DNA from: PALSA-612 sp963776375
GTDB taxonomy: Bacteria; Actinomycetota; Thermoleophilia; Gaiellales; Gaiellaceae
NCBI GenBank assembly: GCA_963776375.1
Contig: CAVZMF010000002.1
Location: 248,001 to 312,000 of the forward strand
Reading direction: 5' to 3'
Length of the DNA: 64,000 bases
Made by a program: the position numbers and the translations under genes. Below the pieces are notes generated by a model, which worked only from the letters and a program-made list of their open reading frames with translations, had not been told where the DNA came from and did not search any database. Below are positions 35,701 to 43,717 of this stretch, piece after piece. Each line of letters begins with the position of its first letter. Within the stretch, counting starts at the first letter, position 1.

Positions 35701-36067
35701 GGACGGCCCGCTCGGCGTCGTCCTCGTGGGAGACCGGCGCGCCGAACAGCGCCATGACCGCGTCGCCGATGAACTTCTCCACCGTCCCGCCGAACCGCTC
35801 CAGGTCGGCGCGCAGCCGGGCGTGGTACGGCGCGAGCAGCGCGCGCACGTCCTCCGGATCGAGCCTCTCCGCCCGGGCCGTGAACCCGGCCAGGTCGATG
35901 AAGACGGCCGTGACCACCTTCCGCTCCTCGCGGCCCGCGGGCGACCCGGCGCCGAGCGATGTCCCGCAGAAAGGACAGAACGGGAACGCGCCGGGAAGAT
36001 CCTTCCCGCAGCTGGGGCAGTTCACGTCGTCGAGTCTAGGCGGAGGGTCGGGAGCAAACACGGCCAT
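32738..36067 (-). CDS. class III adenylate cyclase-AAA ATPase-TPR regulator
   Basis: 1109 residues. A zinc ribbon sits at the N-terminus (C17, C20, C31, C34). A class III cyclase domain follows at about 48-215, with metal Asp in TAVFIDLAGFTARAE and GDAVMALFGAP, EKFIGD with the Lys that favours adenine, and DVVNTAARLQ. An AAA/NB-ARC-like ATPase then has Walker A GVPGIGKSR and Walker B LVFEDLHWAD, and about 500 residues of TPR-like helices run to the end. There is no HTH domain, so output is probably cAMP. Its stop overlaps the convergent metK stop on a CTAG. Confidence 0.9.
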   Translation of the reverse strand: MAVFAPDPPPRLDDVNCPSCGKDLPGAFPFCPFCGTSLGAGSPAGREERKVVTAVFIDLAGFTARAERLDPEDVRALLAPYHARLRADLERFGGTVEKFIGDAVMALFGAPVSHEDDAERAVRAALAIRDWAQEQGDALQVRIGVNTGEALVALDARPVEGETMAAGDVVNTAARLQAAAPLNGVLVGGPTYRATADAIVYRDAEPVTAKGKSAPIEVWEALRARSRFGVDVSSTSSTELVGRRRDLELLVSTLDRVREERSPQLVTLAGVPGIGKSRLVAELFRTVDEDVAFVRWRQGRSLPYGEGVTFWALAEIVKAEAGILESDTPELSADKLRHSVDRVVGDDSEADWVFRHLRPLAGLGEDQAGSQDESFAAWRRFLEVLAEELPLVLVFEDLHWADDALLEFVDGLVDRTHGVPLLVLATARPELLERRPGWGGGKPNALTTSLSPLSDEETAELVGALLDRALIDPQTEEALLSRAGGNPLYAEQFARALHERGDVPRLPETVQGIIAARLDALSDREKQLLQDASVVGKVFWGSAVEAIGGVPRWQAEELLYSLERKEFVRRARASSVGSETEYVFRHVLIRDVAYGQIPRAARSAKHERVAAWIESLGRPEEQAELLAHHYLEALKLAEAAGLDAAALRASARRALRDAGDRAAALYSIDAAERFYDEALELCTEDGPERADLLFRRAVPVGHHVGGGDLDRLAEARDALLAAGDDSRAAEAEILVAQTHWMQGRAELSDEHAERALQLVADAAPSRSRAWVLIRNASRAALIGDYVSAAALASDALQTSEELGYVEGMSEALNLLGIERVYNGDPGGLDDLERSVVLASGTRAAGTLTRALNSLSVAHQVRGDLEAAYAARLEAAQTAVRTGSETLLRWFGGALGDHRYRLGQWDAALETADGFIATVEAGTPNVASWQAYGIRAEIRLARGDLDGALTDAEFGLDAARAVGELQSVTFALALGAHVYALASGPERALPVARELLDSLQAGVDMQFAVVNLPLFAAVTDRLGLLDELAAALASRPATPWVEVVRVSAAGDFVAAADILQRIGSKPDEAEARLRASLDGNAGEQLERALAFYRSVDATFFVRECEALRAA

Positions 36068-36106
36068 GCAGCTTCCTTCGGAGGACCGCTGACAGCGGTT
36101 TTGCCG

Positions 36107-36781
36107 TCAGGCGGCGCGGCGGACGAACAGGCCGGCGGCCCGCTTGTCCTCGACGGCGTGCTCGCGCCCGCCGGCGACCACCGTGAGCATGCCGCCGTCG
36201 GCCTTTGCGACCTCGAGGGGCGTTCCGGGCGCCAGGCCCTCGTCGTAGAACCAGTGCAGGAGCTCGCCGTCGTGCTCGGCCAGCCGGACGACGGTCGCGC
36301 GGTCGCCGGGCCCGAGGTCGGAGAGCGCGACCAGCTCGCGGTTCTCCGCCTGCTCGAAGTCGGTGTCCACGGGCCAGCCGTGCGGGCAGCGGTCGGGGTT
36401 GCCGAGCCGCTCGGCGATGCGCTCGATCATGTCGTCCGTGAAGGTATCGCCGAGCTCGTCTGCCTGAACGTGCGACTCGGCGGCCGTGTAGCCCATGAAG
36501 TCCGTGAGGAAGCGTTCGATGATCCGGTGTTTGCGCACGACCCTCTGCGCCCGCTCGATTCCGAGGGGCGTGAGGATCGCCTCCTTCTGCTCGCCACGCT
36601 CGACGAGCCCCTCGGCCTCGAGCCGCTTCAGCATCTCGCCCGCCGACGCGCGGGAGACGCCGAGCATCTCGGCCACCCGGGAGGCGATCGCCGAGGAGCC
36701 GGTGGCGGGCTGGTATTCGCCGATCGGGAAGGCGAGGAAGTAGATGGTCTCCAGGTAGTCGTCGACCGAGTGGCCCGCCAC
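36107..36781 (-). CDS. DtxR/MntR-family metal-dependent transcriptional regulator
   Basis: 224 residues from GTG 36781. The winged helix is in VDDYLETIYFLAF...SSAIASRVAEMLGVSRASAGEMLKRLEAEGLVERGEQKEAILTPLG, the dimerisation/metal domain in HRIIERFLTDFMGYTAAESHVQADELGDTFTDDMIERI, and a C-terminal SH3-like (FeoA-type) domain from about 150. Binds Fe or Mn and represses; the metal is not certain. GTG 36781 is supported by TATAGT exactly 6 nt upstream. Divergent from a ZIP transporter with shared operators. Confidence 0.88.
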   Translation of the reverse strand: MAGHSVDDYLETIYFLAFPIGEYQPATGSSAIASRVAEMLGVSRASAGEMLKRLEAEGLVERGEQKEAILTPLGIERAQRVVRKHRIIERFLTDFMGYTAAESHVQADELGDTFTDDMIERIAERLGNPDRCPHGWPVDTDFEQAENRELVALSDLGPGDRATVVRLAEHDGELLHWFYDEGLAPGTPLEVAKADGGMLTVVAGGREHAVEDKRAAGLFVRRAA

Positions 36782-36793
36782 GGCTCGACTATA
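36782..36793 (-). promoter_or_regulatory. leaderless -10 of the DtxR-family gene
   Basis: On the minus strand TATAGT (36793-36788) is followed by 6 nt and GTG 36781. CTTACA (36815-36810) lies 16 bp further upstream as a -35, inside operator 1. Confidence 0.5.
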
Positions 36794-36808
36794 GACGACG
36801 CCCCGAGC

Positions 36809-36828
36809 ATGTAAGGCTTGCCTGACAT
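36809..36828 (+). promoter_or_regulatory. operator 1 for the DtxR-family regulator
   Basis: ATGTAAGGCTTGCCTGACAT is symmetric at 16 of 20 positions and has the TNAGG...CCTNA form of DtxR/IdeR/MntR boxes. It covers the -35 regions of both divergent promoters. Confidence 0.6.
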
Positions 36829-36839
36829 CGGCGGCGCCA

Positions 36840-36855
36840 GTAAGGTGCCCCTTAC
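36840..36855 (+). promoter_or_regulatory. operator 2, overlapping the -10 of the ZIP gene
   Basis: GTAAGGTGCCCCTTAC is a 16-bp palindrome apart from the centre and shares the TAAGG half-site with operator 1. TAAGGT (36841-36846) can act as the -10, 17 bp after TTGCCT (36818-36823). ATG 36856 follows directly, so the mRNA would be (nearly) leaderless. Confidence 0.6.
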
Positions 36856-37701
36856 ATGAGCACCGCACAGATCCTCCTGCTCGGCGCCATCGCCGGCTCC
36901 ACGATCTTCGTCGGCCTTCCGGTCGGGCGGATGACCGGCGCGAGCCTGGCTCTCAAGGCCAGCCTGAGCGCGGCCGCGACCGGGATCCTGCTCTTCCTGC
37001 TCTTCGACGTGCTCGAGCACGGCGTCCAGCCCGTGGAGGACGCGCTCACCGGTGCCGTCAACAAGGGTGGCTCGTGGAGCGACTTCGTCGGCCTTGCGGC
37101 GCTGCTCGCCGTGGGCTTCGGCCTCGGCTTCCTCGGCCTCGTCTATTACGACCGCTGGATGTCGAAGCAGCGCGCGAAGGGCCTCCTCGGCCCGGGCGCG
37201 GCATCGGCGGTCGAGTTCGAGCCCTCGTGGATCCACGGCATGTCCAACGCCAGCTGGCTGGCCGTGCTGATCGCCACCGGCATCGGCCTGCACAACTTCG
37301 CCGAGGGCCTGGCGATCGGCCAGTCCGCGGCGCTCGGAGAGACGAGCCTCGCGCTCGTCCTGATCATCGGCTTCGCACTCCACAACGGCACCGAGGGCTT
37401 CGGAATCGTCGCCCCGCTCGCCGGCGACACGCAGCGGCCGACGTGGCGCTTCCTGATCTTCCTCGGCATCATCGGCGGCGCTCCGACCTTCTTCGGCACC
37501 CTCGTCGGACAGGCGTGGACGAGCACGGCAGTCTCCGTCTGCTTCCTCGCCCTCGCCGCCGGATCGATCCTGTACGTCGTCATCCAGCTCGTGCAGGTGA
37601 ACGCCCGCCTCGGGTACAAGACGCTGGTCGCCTGGAGCCTGTTCGCCGGCCTCGTCGCCGGCTTCGCGACCGACTTCGTCCTCGCGGCTGTCGGCGGCTG
37701 A
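36856..37701 (+). CDS. ZIP-family divalent metal transporter
   Basis: 281 residues, eight likely membrane helices. The metal-transport motifs are in HNFAEGLAIGQSAAL (helix 4) and HNGTEGFGIVAPLAG (helix 5). The large loop between helices 3 and 4 is not His-rich. ZIP proteins move Zn, Fe or Mn towards the cytoplasm. Divergence from a DtxR-type regulator and two operators on its promoter suggest uptake of the regulator's metal. Confidence 0.88.
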   Translation: MSTAQILLLGAIAGSTIFVGLPVGRMTGASLALKASLSAAATGILLFLLFDVLEHGVQPVEDALTGAVNKGGSWSDFVGLAALLAVGFGLGFLGLVYYDRWMSKQRAKGLLGPGAASAVEFEPSWIHGMSNASWLAVLIATGIGLHNFAEGLAIGQSAALGETSLALVLIIGFALHNGTEGFGIVAPLAGDTQRPTWRFLIFLGIIGGAPTFFGTLVGQAWTSTAVSVCFLALAAGSILYVVIQLVQVNARLGYKTLVAWSLFAGLVAGFATDFVLAAVGG

Positions 37702-37730
37702 TCCGGCCGCGCCGCCTCCGGACGCGTCCA

Positions 37731-37822
37731 GTTGTAAAGCCGCTTTACGGGGTCTGGCCCCGGTCTGACCGCCGGCCTAGTCCCGGGCCTGGCCCTGGCC
37801 AGGCGCCAGTCGGCCTTTCCGG
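37731..37822 (+). repeat. degenerate 11-bp repeats upstream of the GNAT gene
   Basis: A GTAAAGCCGCTTTAC palindrome (from 37735) is followed by units resembling TCTGGCCCCGG, TCTGACCGCCG, GCCTAGTCCCG and GGCCTGGCCC. The unit length and TGRCCCCG core match the cleaner array at 55087. Both arrays end just before a leaderless promoter. Confidence 0.4.
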
Positions 37823-37824
37823 AC

Positions 37825-37836
37825 TAGCCTGCTCGC
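37825..37836 (+). promoter_or_regulatory. leaderless -10 before the GNAT gene
   Basis: TAGCCT, 6 nt, GTG 37837. Confidence 0.5.
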
Positions 37837-38380
37837 GTGGGTGAGGTGCGCCTCGAGACCGAACGGCTCGTGCTCCGGCCGCCGCGGATCGAGGACGTCT
37901 CGGTTGTCGGCGAGCTGCTGACCGACCCCGAGGTGATGCGCTTCCTCGGCGGCCGCTCCGTGCCGACCGAGGCGATCCCGGAGGTCATCCAGAAGTGGAC
38001 CCGCCGCTGGGAGTGCGACGACGTCGGGCCGTTCGCTGTCGAAAGGCGGGAGGACGGCGCCTTCGTCGGACGAACCGGGCTCCTCGTCTGGGACACGAGA
38101 ACGTGGACACATTCGTCGCTGGCCGAGGCGGGTGAGCACGCACAGCCGGAGCTCGGCTGGGCGCTCGTGCAGGTCGCACCGGGGCCACGGCTACGCGACC
38201 GAGGCGGCGCGGGCGGTACGCGATTGGACGCGCGAGACGCGAGGCATCGGCCGGCTGATCTCGCTCATCGCGCCAACGAACATGGCCTCGCAGCGCGTCG
38301 CCGAGCGGCTCGGCGCGCGACCCGAACGGACCGTCGAGCTCTTCGACTCCGGCGAAGCCGTGCTATGGGTCCACCCGTGA
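37837..38380 (+). pseudogene. GNAT-family N-acetyltransferase, one frameshift
   Basis: RimJ/RimL-like: LETERLVLRPPRIEDVSVVGELLTDPEVMRFLGG at the start, and in the second frame HRGHGYATEAARAVRDWT (acetyl-CoA loop), ISLIAPTNMASQRVAERLGAR and a WVHP end. The frame slips by one base near 38180. About 181 residues joined. Substrate unknown. Confidence 0.8.
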
Positions 38381-38676
38381 AGAAGCTCTTCCTTGTCACC
38401 GAGGAGCACGGCGGGCCGTGGGACTGGTCGAAAGGCCTTCGCGAGCAGGAGGGCTGGGACGAGCACGCCGCCTTCATGGATGCTCTCGTCGAGGACGGGT
38501 TCGTCGTCCTCGGCGGCCCGCTGGACGAGAAGGACGTGCTGCTCGTGGTCGACGGCGAGAGCGAGGAGGCCGTGCGCGGGCGACTTGCCGCCGATCCGTG
38601 GATCGAGACCGGCATGCTCACGATCACGTCGATCCAGGCCTGGACCGTGCTCTTGGAGGGCCGACTCCGGGGCTAG
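38377..38676 (+). CDS. YciI-like (YCII domain) protein
   Basis: About 99 residues from GTG 38377, which overlaps the GNAT stop (GTGA); ATG 38365 is an alternative. LFLVTEEHGGPWDWSKGLREQEGWDEHAAFMDALVEDGFVVLGGPL, with the His-containing EHAAFMD segment, and DPWIETGMLTITSIQAW match small YCII-domain proteins. Biochemical role uncertain. Confidence 0.75.
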   Translation: MKKLFLVTEEHGGPWDWSKGLREQEGWDEHAAFMDALVEDGFVVLGGPLDEKDVLLVVDGESEEAVRGRLAADPWIETGMLTITSIQAWTVLLEGRLRG

Positions 38677-38685
38677 GCTCGACGG
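38674..38685 (+). promoter_or_regulatory. leaderless -10 before priA
   Basis: TAGGCT, 6 nt, GTG 38686. It overlaps the stop codon of the previous gene. Confidence 0.45.
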
Positions 38686-40609
38686 GTGCCCTTCGCGTCC
38701 GTCTATCCGCTCGTCTCGGCGCGGTCGCTCGCGCGGCCGTTCACGTACGAGGTGGGGGAGGAGATCGGCAAGGGCGCCGTCCTGGCCGTCCAGTTCGGGG
38801 CTGCGAAGCGCCGCGGCGTCGTCGTCGGGCTCGAGGACGCGCCGCCGGACGGGGTCGAGGCGGTCGCCGCCGGACGGCTCCTGGACGAACTGCCGCCCGC
38901 CCTCGTCGACCTCGCGCTCTGGACGGCCGACTACTACGGCTCGACGCCGGCCCGCGCGCTCGCCCTGGTCGCGCCGACGAAGCCCGCCCGGCGCGGAGAG
39001 CCGCGCAGCCCGAGCCGCGACTACGCGCTCGGCGGCGAGGCCGAGCCGCGCGAGCTGAGCGGGCCGCAGCGGGCCGCGCTCGAGCGCATCGACGCTGCCA
39101 CGAGGGACGGCGGCGGCCACTTCCTGCTCTACGGCGCAACCGGCAGCGGCAAGACCGAGGTCTACCTCCAGGCGTGCGCCGCCGCGGTCGCGCGCGGCCA
39201 CGGCGCGATCGTGCTCGTCCCGGAGATCGCGCTGACGCCGCAGACGCTCGGACGCTTCCGCGCCCGGTTCGGCGATCGCGTCGCCGTCCTTCATTCCGGG
39301 CTCTCCGACGCGGAGCGGCGTGACGAGCGCGAACGGATCGCGTCCGGCGCGGCGCCGGTGGTCGTCGGAGCCAGATCGGCGGTCTTCGCGCCGCTGCCGA
39401 GGCTCGGGCTCGTCTGCGTCGACGAGGAGCACGACCCGTCGTACAAGCAGGAGTCCGACCCGCGCTACGACGCCCGCACCGTCGCCGCGAAACGCGCCGC
39501 GCTCGAGGGTGCCGTCGCCGTCTACGGCTCGGCCACGCCGCGCCCCGAGAGCTGGGCGCGCCTGGAGCGGCTGGAGCTCGGCGCCCGCCTCGGCGCCCCG
39601 CTTCCGCCCGTGTCCGTCGTGGACATGCGCCGCGAGGCCGGCTATCCGCTCTCCGCGCCGCTGCTCGCCGCGCTGGCCCACATCGAGCGCGACGGCGGCA
39701 AGGCGATCCTGCTCCTCAACCGGCGCGGCCTCGTCCCCGCGCTCCACTGCCGGGCGTGCGGCGAGACGAGCCGCTGCCCGAGCTGCGACGTCGCGCTCGT
39801 GCTCCACGGGGACGGCGCCCTCCGCTGCCACCACTGCGGATACGAGCAGCCCGGGCACGAGCTTTGCCCCGCCTGCGGCTCACCGGAGCTCGTCCGCGTC
39901 GGCGCCGGAACGCAGCGGCTCGAGCGGGATCTGGAGAAGCACGTGCCCCGGCTCGAGCGGATCCGGCTCGACGCCGACACGGCGGCCCGGCCCGCCCAGC
40001 TTCAGGAGGCGCTGGAGCGCTTCGGCCGCGCCGACCGCGCCGTCCTGCTCGGCACTCAGATGGTCGCCAAGGGGCACCACTTCGACGACGTCGCCCTCGC
40101 CGCAGTCGTCGACGCCGATACCGGCCTCGCGATGCCGGACTTCCGCGCCGAGGAGCGTACCTTCCAGCTCGTCACCCAGCTCGCCGGCCGCAGCGGGCGC
40201 ACGGCGCCGGGGCGCGTGATCGTGCAGACGTTCCAACCCGACTCCCGCGCCGTCGTCTTCGCCGCCCGCCACGACGTGCCCGGCTTCCTCGCCGAGGAGC
40301 TGCGGCGCCGCGAGGAGCTCGCCTATCCGCCCTACCGGCACATCGTGCGCATCCTCGTCTCGGGCCGGAATCGCGGACGATCCGCGCCGGCTGCTGGAGG
40401 AGATCCGCCACGGGCTCGGCGACGCCGACGCGATCGGCCCGGCGCCGCTGCTCCGCCTGCGGGGACGCCACCGCGCGCAGTTGATCGCGAAGACGGGCGA
40501 GCCGCGCCGGATCGCCTCCGCGGCCGCGCGCCTGCTCGCAGCGGCGACACCGGCGATGCGACGCGCCGGCCTTCAGGCCGTCGTCGACGTCGACCCGCAG
40601 AGCCTGTAG
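38686..40609 (+). pseudogene. priA: primosomal protein N' (PriA), frameshift near the C-terminus
   Basis: Replication-restart protein. An N-terminal DNA-binding region precedes Walker A in YGATGSGKTEVYLQA, VPEIALTPQT, the DEEH box in VCVDEEHDPSYKQ, the zinc-binding cysteines (CRACGETSRCPSC and CHHCGYEQPGHELCPACG), LLGTQMVAKGHHFDDV and QLAGRSGR. The frame breaks near 40365; one base over, LLEEIRHGLGDADAIGPAPL continues to VVDVDPQSL and TAG 40609. About 640 residues joined. In actinobacteria PriA often lacks ATPase residues, but here Walker A is intact. Confidence 0.9.
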
Positions 40610-40717
40610 ACCTCGGGGTTCGGCTAGCCACACGTCGAGACGCAGGGTGCCCCCCTGGCCCAGGCCCCTTCCCCGGGGCGACAGTTGCCGTACATGAAAC
40701 GGACAGGGGGACACGCC

Positions 40718-42145
40718 ATGAAACCGGGATTCAGCCAACGCGGCACGCTCGCCGTCGTCTGCCTGGCGACGGCGATGCTGATGCTCGACATCGCCGTCGT
40801 CAACACCGCTCTCTCGCACATCGCCGAGGACCTGAACTCGAGCCTCTCCGGGCTGCAGTGGATCGTCGACGCGTACACGCTCGCGCTCGCCACCGTCGTG
40901 CTCACGGCGGGGTCGGTCGCCGACCGCCTCGGACGGCGGCGCGTCTTCGCGTGGGGCATGGGCATCTTCACGGTCACCTCGCTGGTCTGCGCGATGGCCG
41001 GGAGCATCGAGCTCCTCGACGCCGCACGCGCGGTGCAGGGCATCGGCGCGGCGATGATGTTCGCGAGCTCGCTCGCCGTGCTCGCCGACGCGTTCCCGGT
41101 GGCCGCGGATCGCGCGAAGGCCTTCGCGGTCTACGGCGCCACCATCGGCGCCTCGTTCGCCATCGGCCCGCTCGTGGGCGGCGCCCTGACGAGCGCCGTC
41201 TCCTGGCGCGCCGTCTTCTACATCAACATCCCGCTCGGGATCGCCGCGCTCGTCGCCACGTACGCCTGGGTCCGCGAGTCCCGCGACCCGGTCCCGCGCA
41301 GGATCGACTGGGCCGGACAGGCGGCGCTGACCGGCGGGCTCTTCCTGCTCGTGCTCGCTCTGCTGCGGGCCAACGAGGACGGCTGGGGTAGCACGGCGAT
41401 CGTCGTCGAGCTGGCCGCAGCGGCCGTTCTGTACGCCGCCTTCCTGGCGATCGAGGCGCGTGTGAAGGAGCCGATGTTGCCGCTGCAGTTCTTCCGCCGG
41501 CCCGCCTTCACCGGCGCGCAGGTGGCGGCGTTCGCGATCTCGGCGTCGTTCTTCGCGCTCTTCCTGTACACGACGCTGTACCTGCAGGAGATCCTGCACC
41601 TGTCGCCGATCCAGACCGGACTCGTCTACCTGCCGGGGACGATCGTGATCTTCCTCGTCTCGGGCGCGAGCGCGTCGCTCGTGAACAAGGTCGGCCCCGC
41701 GGTGCTCGTCGTCACCGGCCTCCTGCTCGTGGCCGCAGGACTGGCGCTGCTGATGCTGATCGACACGAGCTCCGACTGGCCGGCCTTCATGCCCGCCCTG
41801 CTCGTCGCCTGCCTCGGCACGGGACTGTTCAACCCGGCCGTCGTCGCCATCGCGCTCGGCTCCGTGCCCGAGAACGTCAGCGGGCTCGCGGCGGGCACGA
41901 ACGACGCCTTCCGCCAGGGCGGCATCGCCGTGGGCGTGGCCGTGTTCGGCGCCATCGTCCCTGCCGGTGCCGCGCTCGGCCACGGCTCGGCCGCCGACTA
42001 CATCTCGGGCATGCACTACGCGGCGATCGTCGGAGCGGTCCTTGCGCTCGTCGGAGCTATCGCGTGCTCGCGCCTCTTCCGCGTCGGGCTCGCCTCCTCC
42101 GGCAAGCAGCTGGCCGCGGCGGCAGTCGGCGCCAGGGCCCGCTAG
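40718..42145 (+). CDS. MFS transporter, DHA2 (14-TMS, EmrB/QacA-like) family
   Basis: 475 residues. ATG 40718 follows CAGGGGGA; ATG 40694 is possible. DIAVVNTALSHIAEDL, SGLQWIVDAYTLALATVVLTAGSVADRLGRRRVF (motif A) and GPLVGGALT (motif C) are typical of drug:proton antiporters. About 14 hydrophobic helices. Its neighbour at 42250 is a close paralogue. Substrate unknown. The 108-bp gap from priA holds no other gene. Confidence 0.9.
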   Translation: MKPGFSQRGTLAVVCLATAMLMLDIAVVNTALSHIAEDLNSSLSGLQWIVDAYTLALATVVLTAGSVADRLGRRRVFAWGMGIFTVTSLVCAMAGSIELLDAARAVQGIGAAMMFASSLAVLADAFPVAADRAKAFAVYGATIGASFAIGPLVGGALTSAVSWRAVFYINIPLGIAALVATYAWVRESRDPVPRRIDWAGQAALTGGLFLLVLALLRANEDGWGSTAIVVELAAAAVLYAAFLAIEARVKEPMLPLQFFRRPAFTGAQVAAFAISASFFALFLYTTLYLQEILHLSPIQTGLVYLPGTIVIFLVSGASASLVNKVGPAVLVVTGLLLVAAGLALLMLIDTSSDWPAFMPALLVACLGTGLFNPAVVAIALGSVPENVSGLAAGTNDAFRQGGIAVGVAVFGAIVPAGAALGHGSAADYISGMHYAAIVGAVLALVGAIACSRLFRVGLASSGKQLAAAAVGARAR

Positions 42146-42163
42146 ATCGATCGTCCACCGCTC

Positions 42164-42197
42164 GTGAAGGCCCGCCTCGTGCGGGCCTTCACGCTTT
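42164..42197 (+). terminator. intrinsic terminator after the first MFS gene
   Basis: GTGAAGGCCCGC pairs perfectly with GCGGGCCTTCAC across CTCGT, followed by GCTTTT. It is one of the few hairpins here with a T-tract. Confidence 0.85.
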
Positions 42198-42237
42198 TGA
42201 CGAACCGGACCCTCCGGCACCGTCATCGCCGATCGGC

Positions 42238-42249
42238 GATAGTGCGCCC
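42238..42249 (+). promoter_or_regulatory. leaderless -10 before the second MFS gene
   Basis: GATAGT, 6 nt, ATG 42250. With the terminator upstream this shows that the two paralogues are transcribed separately. Confidence 0.45.
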
Positions 42250-43674
42250 ATGAGGGCCAGATTCAGCCAGGGAGGGACGCTTGCCGTCGTTTGCCTGGCG
42301 ACGGCGATGCTGATGCTCGACATCGCCGTCGTCAACACCGCCCTCTCCCACATCGCCTCCGACCTCGACGCGAGCCTGTCCGGGCTGCAGTGGATCGTCG
42401 ACGCGTACACGCTCGCGCTCGCCACCGTCGTCCTGACCGCCGGCTCGGTCGCGGACCGCCTCGGGCGGCGCCGCGTCTTCGTCTGGGGGATGGCGATCTT
42501 CACGGTCACCTCGCTCGTCTGTGCGCTCGCGACGACCATCGAGCTGCTCGACGTCGCCCGCGCCGCGCAGGGCCTGGGCGCGGCGATGATGTTCGCGAGC
42601 TCGCTCGCCGTGCTGGCCGATGCGTTCCCGGACTCCGACGAGCGTGCCAAGGCGTTCGCGGCCTACGGCGCGACGATCGGCGCCTCGTTCGCCATCGGCC
42701 CGCTCGTGGGCGGCGCGCTGACCAGCGGCATCTCCTGGCGCGCCGTCTTCTACATCAACATCCCGCTCGGACTGGCGGCGCTCGTGGCCATGTACGCATG
42801 GGTTCGCGAGTCGTACGACCCGACGCCGCGGAAGGTGGACTGGCCGGGACAGCTCACGCTCTCGGGAGCGATGTTCCTGCTCGTGCTCGCCTTGCTGCGC
42901 GCCAACGACGACGGCTGGGCGAGCACGACGATCGTCGCCGCGCTGACCGGCTCCGCCGTGCTGTTCGTGGCCTTCGTGGTCGCGGAGAGAAGGTCGAGTG
43001 CACCGATGCTGCCGCTGGACTTCTTCAGGCGGCCGGCGTTCACCGGGGCGCAGATCGCGGCCTTCGCGATCTCCGCGTCGTTCTTCGCGCTCTTCCTGTA
43101 CACGACGCTGTACCTGCAGGAGATCCTGCACCTGTCGCCGATCGAGACGGGCCTCGTCTACCTGCCGGGGACGGTGGTCATCTTCCTCGTGTCGGGAGCG
43201 AGCGCCGAGCTCGTGAAGCGGATGTCGGCGGCGGTCCTCGTCGTCGTCGGGCTCGTGTTCGTCGCCGCCGGGCTGGCGCTCGTCCTCATCGTCCAGGTCG
43301 ACTCCGACTGGTCGGCGTTGATGCCGGGCCTGCTGGTCGCCTGTCTCGGCACCGGGCTGCTCAACCCGGCGGTGGTGGCGATCGCGCTGGGCTCGGTGCC
43401 CGAGAACGTCAGCGGGCTCGCGGCAGGCACCAACGACGCGTTCCGTCAGGGCGGGATCGCCGTCGGCGTCGCTGTCTTCGGGGCGATCGTCCCCGCCGGC
43501 GCCGCGCTCGGGCAGGGCTCTCCGTCTGACTACGTAGCCGGCATGCACTCCGCGGCGATCCTCGGCGCGGCAGTCGCGTTCGTCGGCGCGGTGGTATGCG
43601 CCCGCCTCTTCCGGATCGGCGTCGCGCCGGAGGAAGCGGTTCCGGAGGCCGCCGCAGCTCCCACCGGCCGCTGA
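42250..43674 (+). CDS. MFS transporter, DHA2 family, tandem paralogue
   Basis: 474 residues, same layout as the gene at 40718: TLAVVCLATAMLMLDIAVVN, SGLQWIVDAYTLALATVVLT and ASFFALFLYTTLYLQEILHL are identical in both. Differences cluster in the loops and the C-terminal tail. A tandem duplication of an exporter; no regulator gene is adjacent. Confidence 0.9.
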   Translation: MRARFSQGGTLAVVCLATAMLMLDIAVVNTALSHIASDLDASLSGLQWIVDAYTLALATVVLTAGSVADRLGRRRVFVWGMAIFTVTSLVCALATTIELLDVARAAQGLGAAMMFASSLAVLADAFPDSDERAKAFAAYGATIGASFAIGPLVGGALTSGISWRAVFYINIPLGLAALVAMYAWVRESYDPTPRKVDWPGQLTLSGAMFLLVLALLRANDDGWASTTIVAALTGSAVLFVAFVVAERRSSAPMLPLDFFRRPAFTGAQIAAFAISASFFALFLYTTLYLQEILHLSPIETGLVYLPGTVVIFLVSGASAELVKRMSAAVLVVVGLVFVAAGLALVLIVQVDSDWSALMPGLLVACLGTGLLNPAVVAIALGSVPENVSGLAAGTNDAFRQGGIAVGVAVFGAIVPAGAALGQGSPSDYVAGMHSAAILGAAVAFVGAVVCARLFRIGVAPEEAVPEAAAAPTGR

Positions 43675-43705
43675 GCGGGCGGCCTACCCGCGTCCGGGGC
43701 GAAAG

Positions 43706-43717
43706 TAGACTGGCCTC
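43706..43717 (+). promoter_or_regulatory. leaderless -10 before def
   Basis: TAGACT, 6 nt, GTG 43718. Confidence 0.5.

Noticed and set aside
36079..36100. CCGCT-GAC-AGCGG followed by TTTT as a terminator
   Set aside because: The T-tract is on the plus strand, while both neighbouring genes are on the minus strand, and the stem is only 5 bp.
40627..40690. CCCCTTCCCCGG before the first MFS gene as a fourth copy of the dispersed repeat
   Set aside because: It lacks the GGGGAAAC/GTTTCCCC arms and the CCGCGGCAAAGCCACGG block; the similarity is only a short C-rich run.
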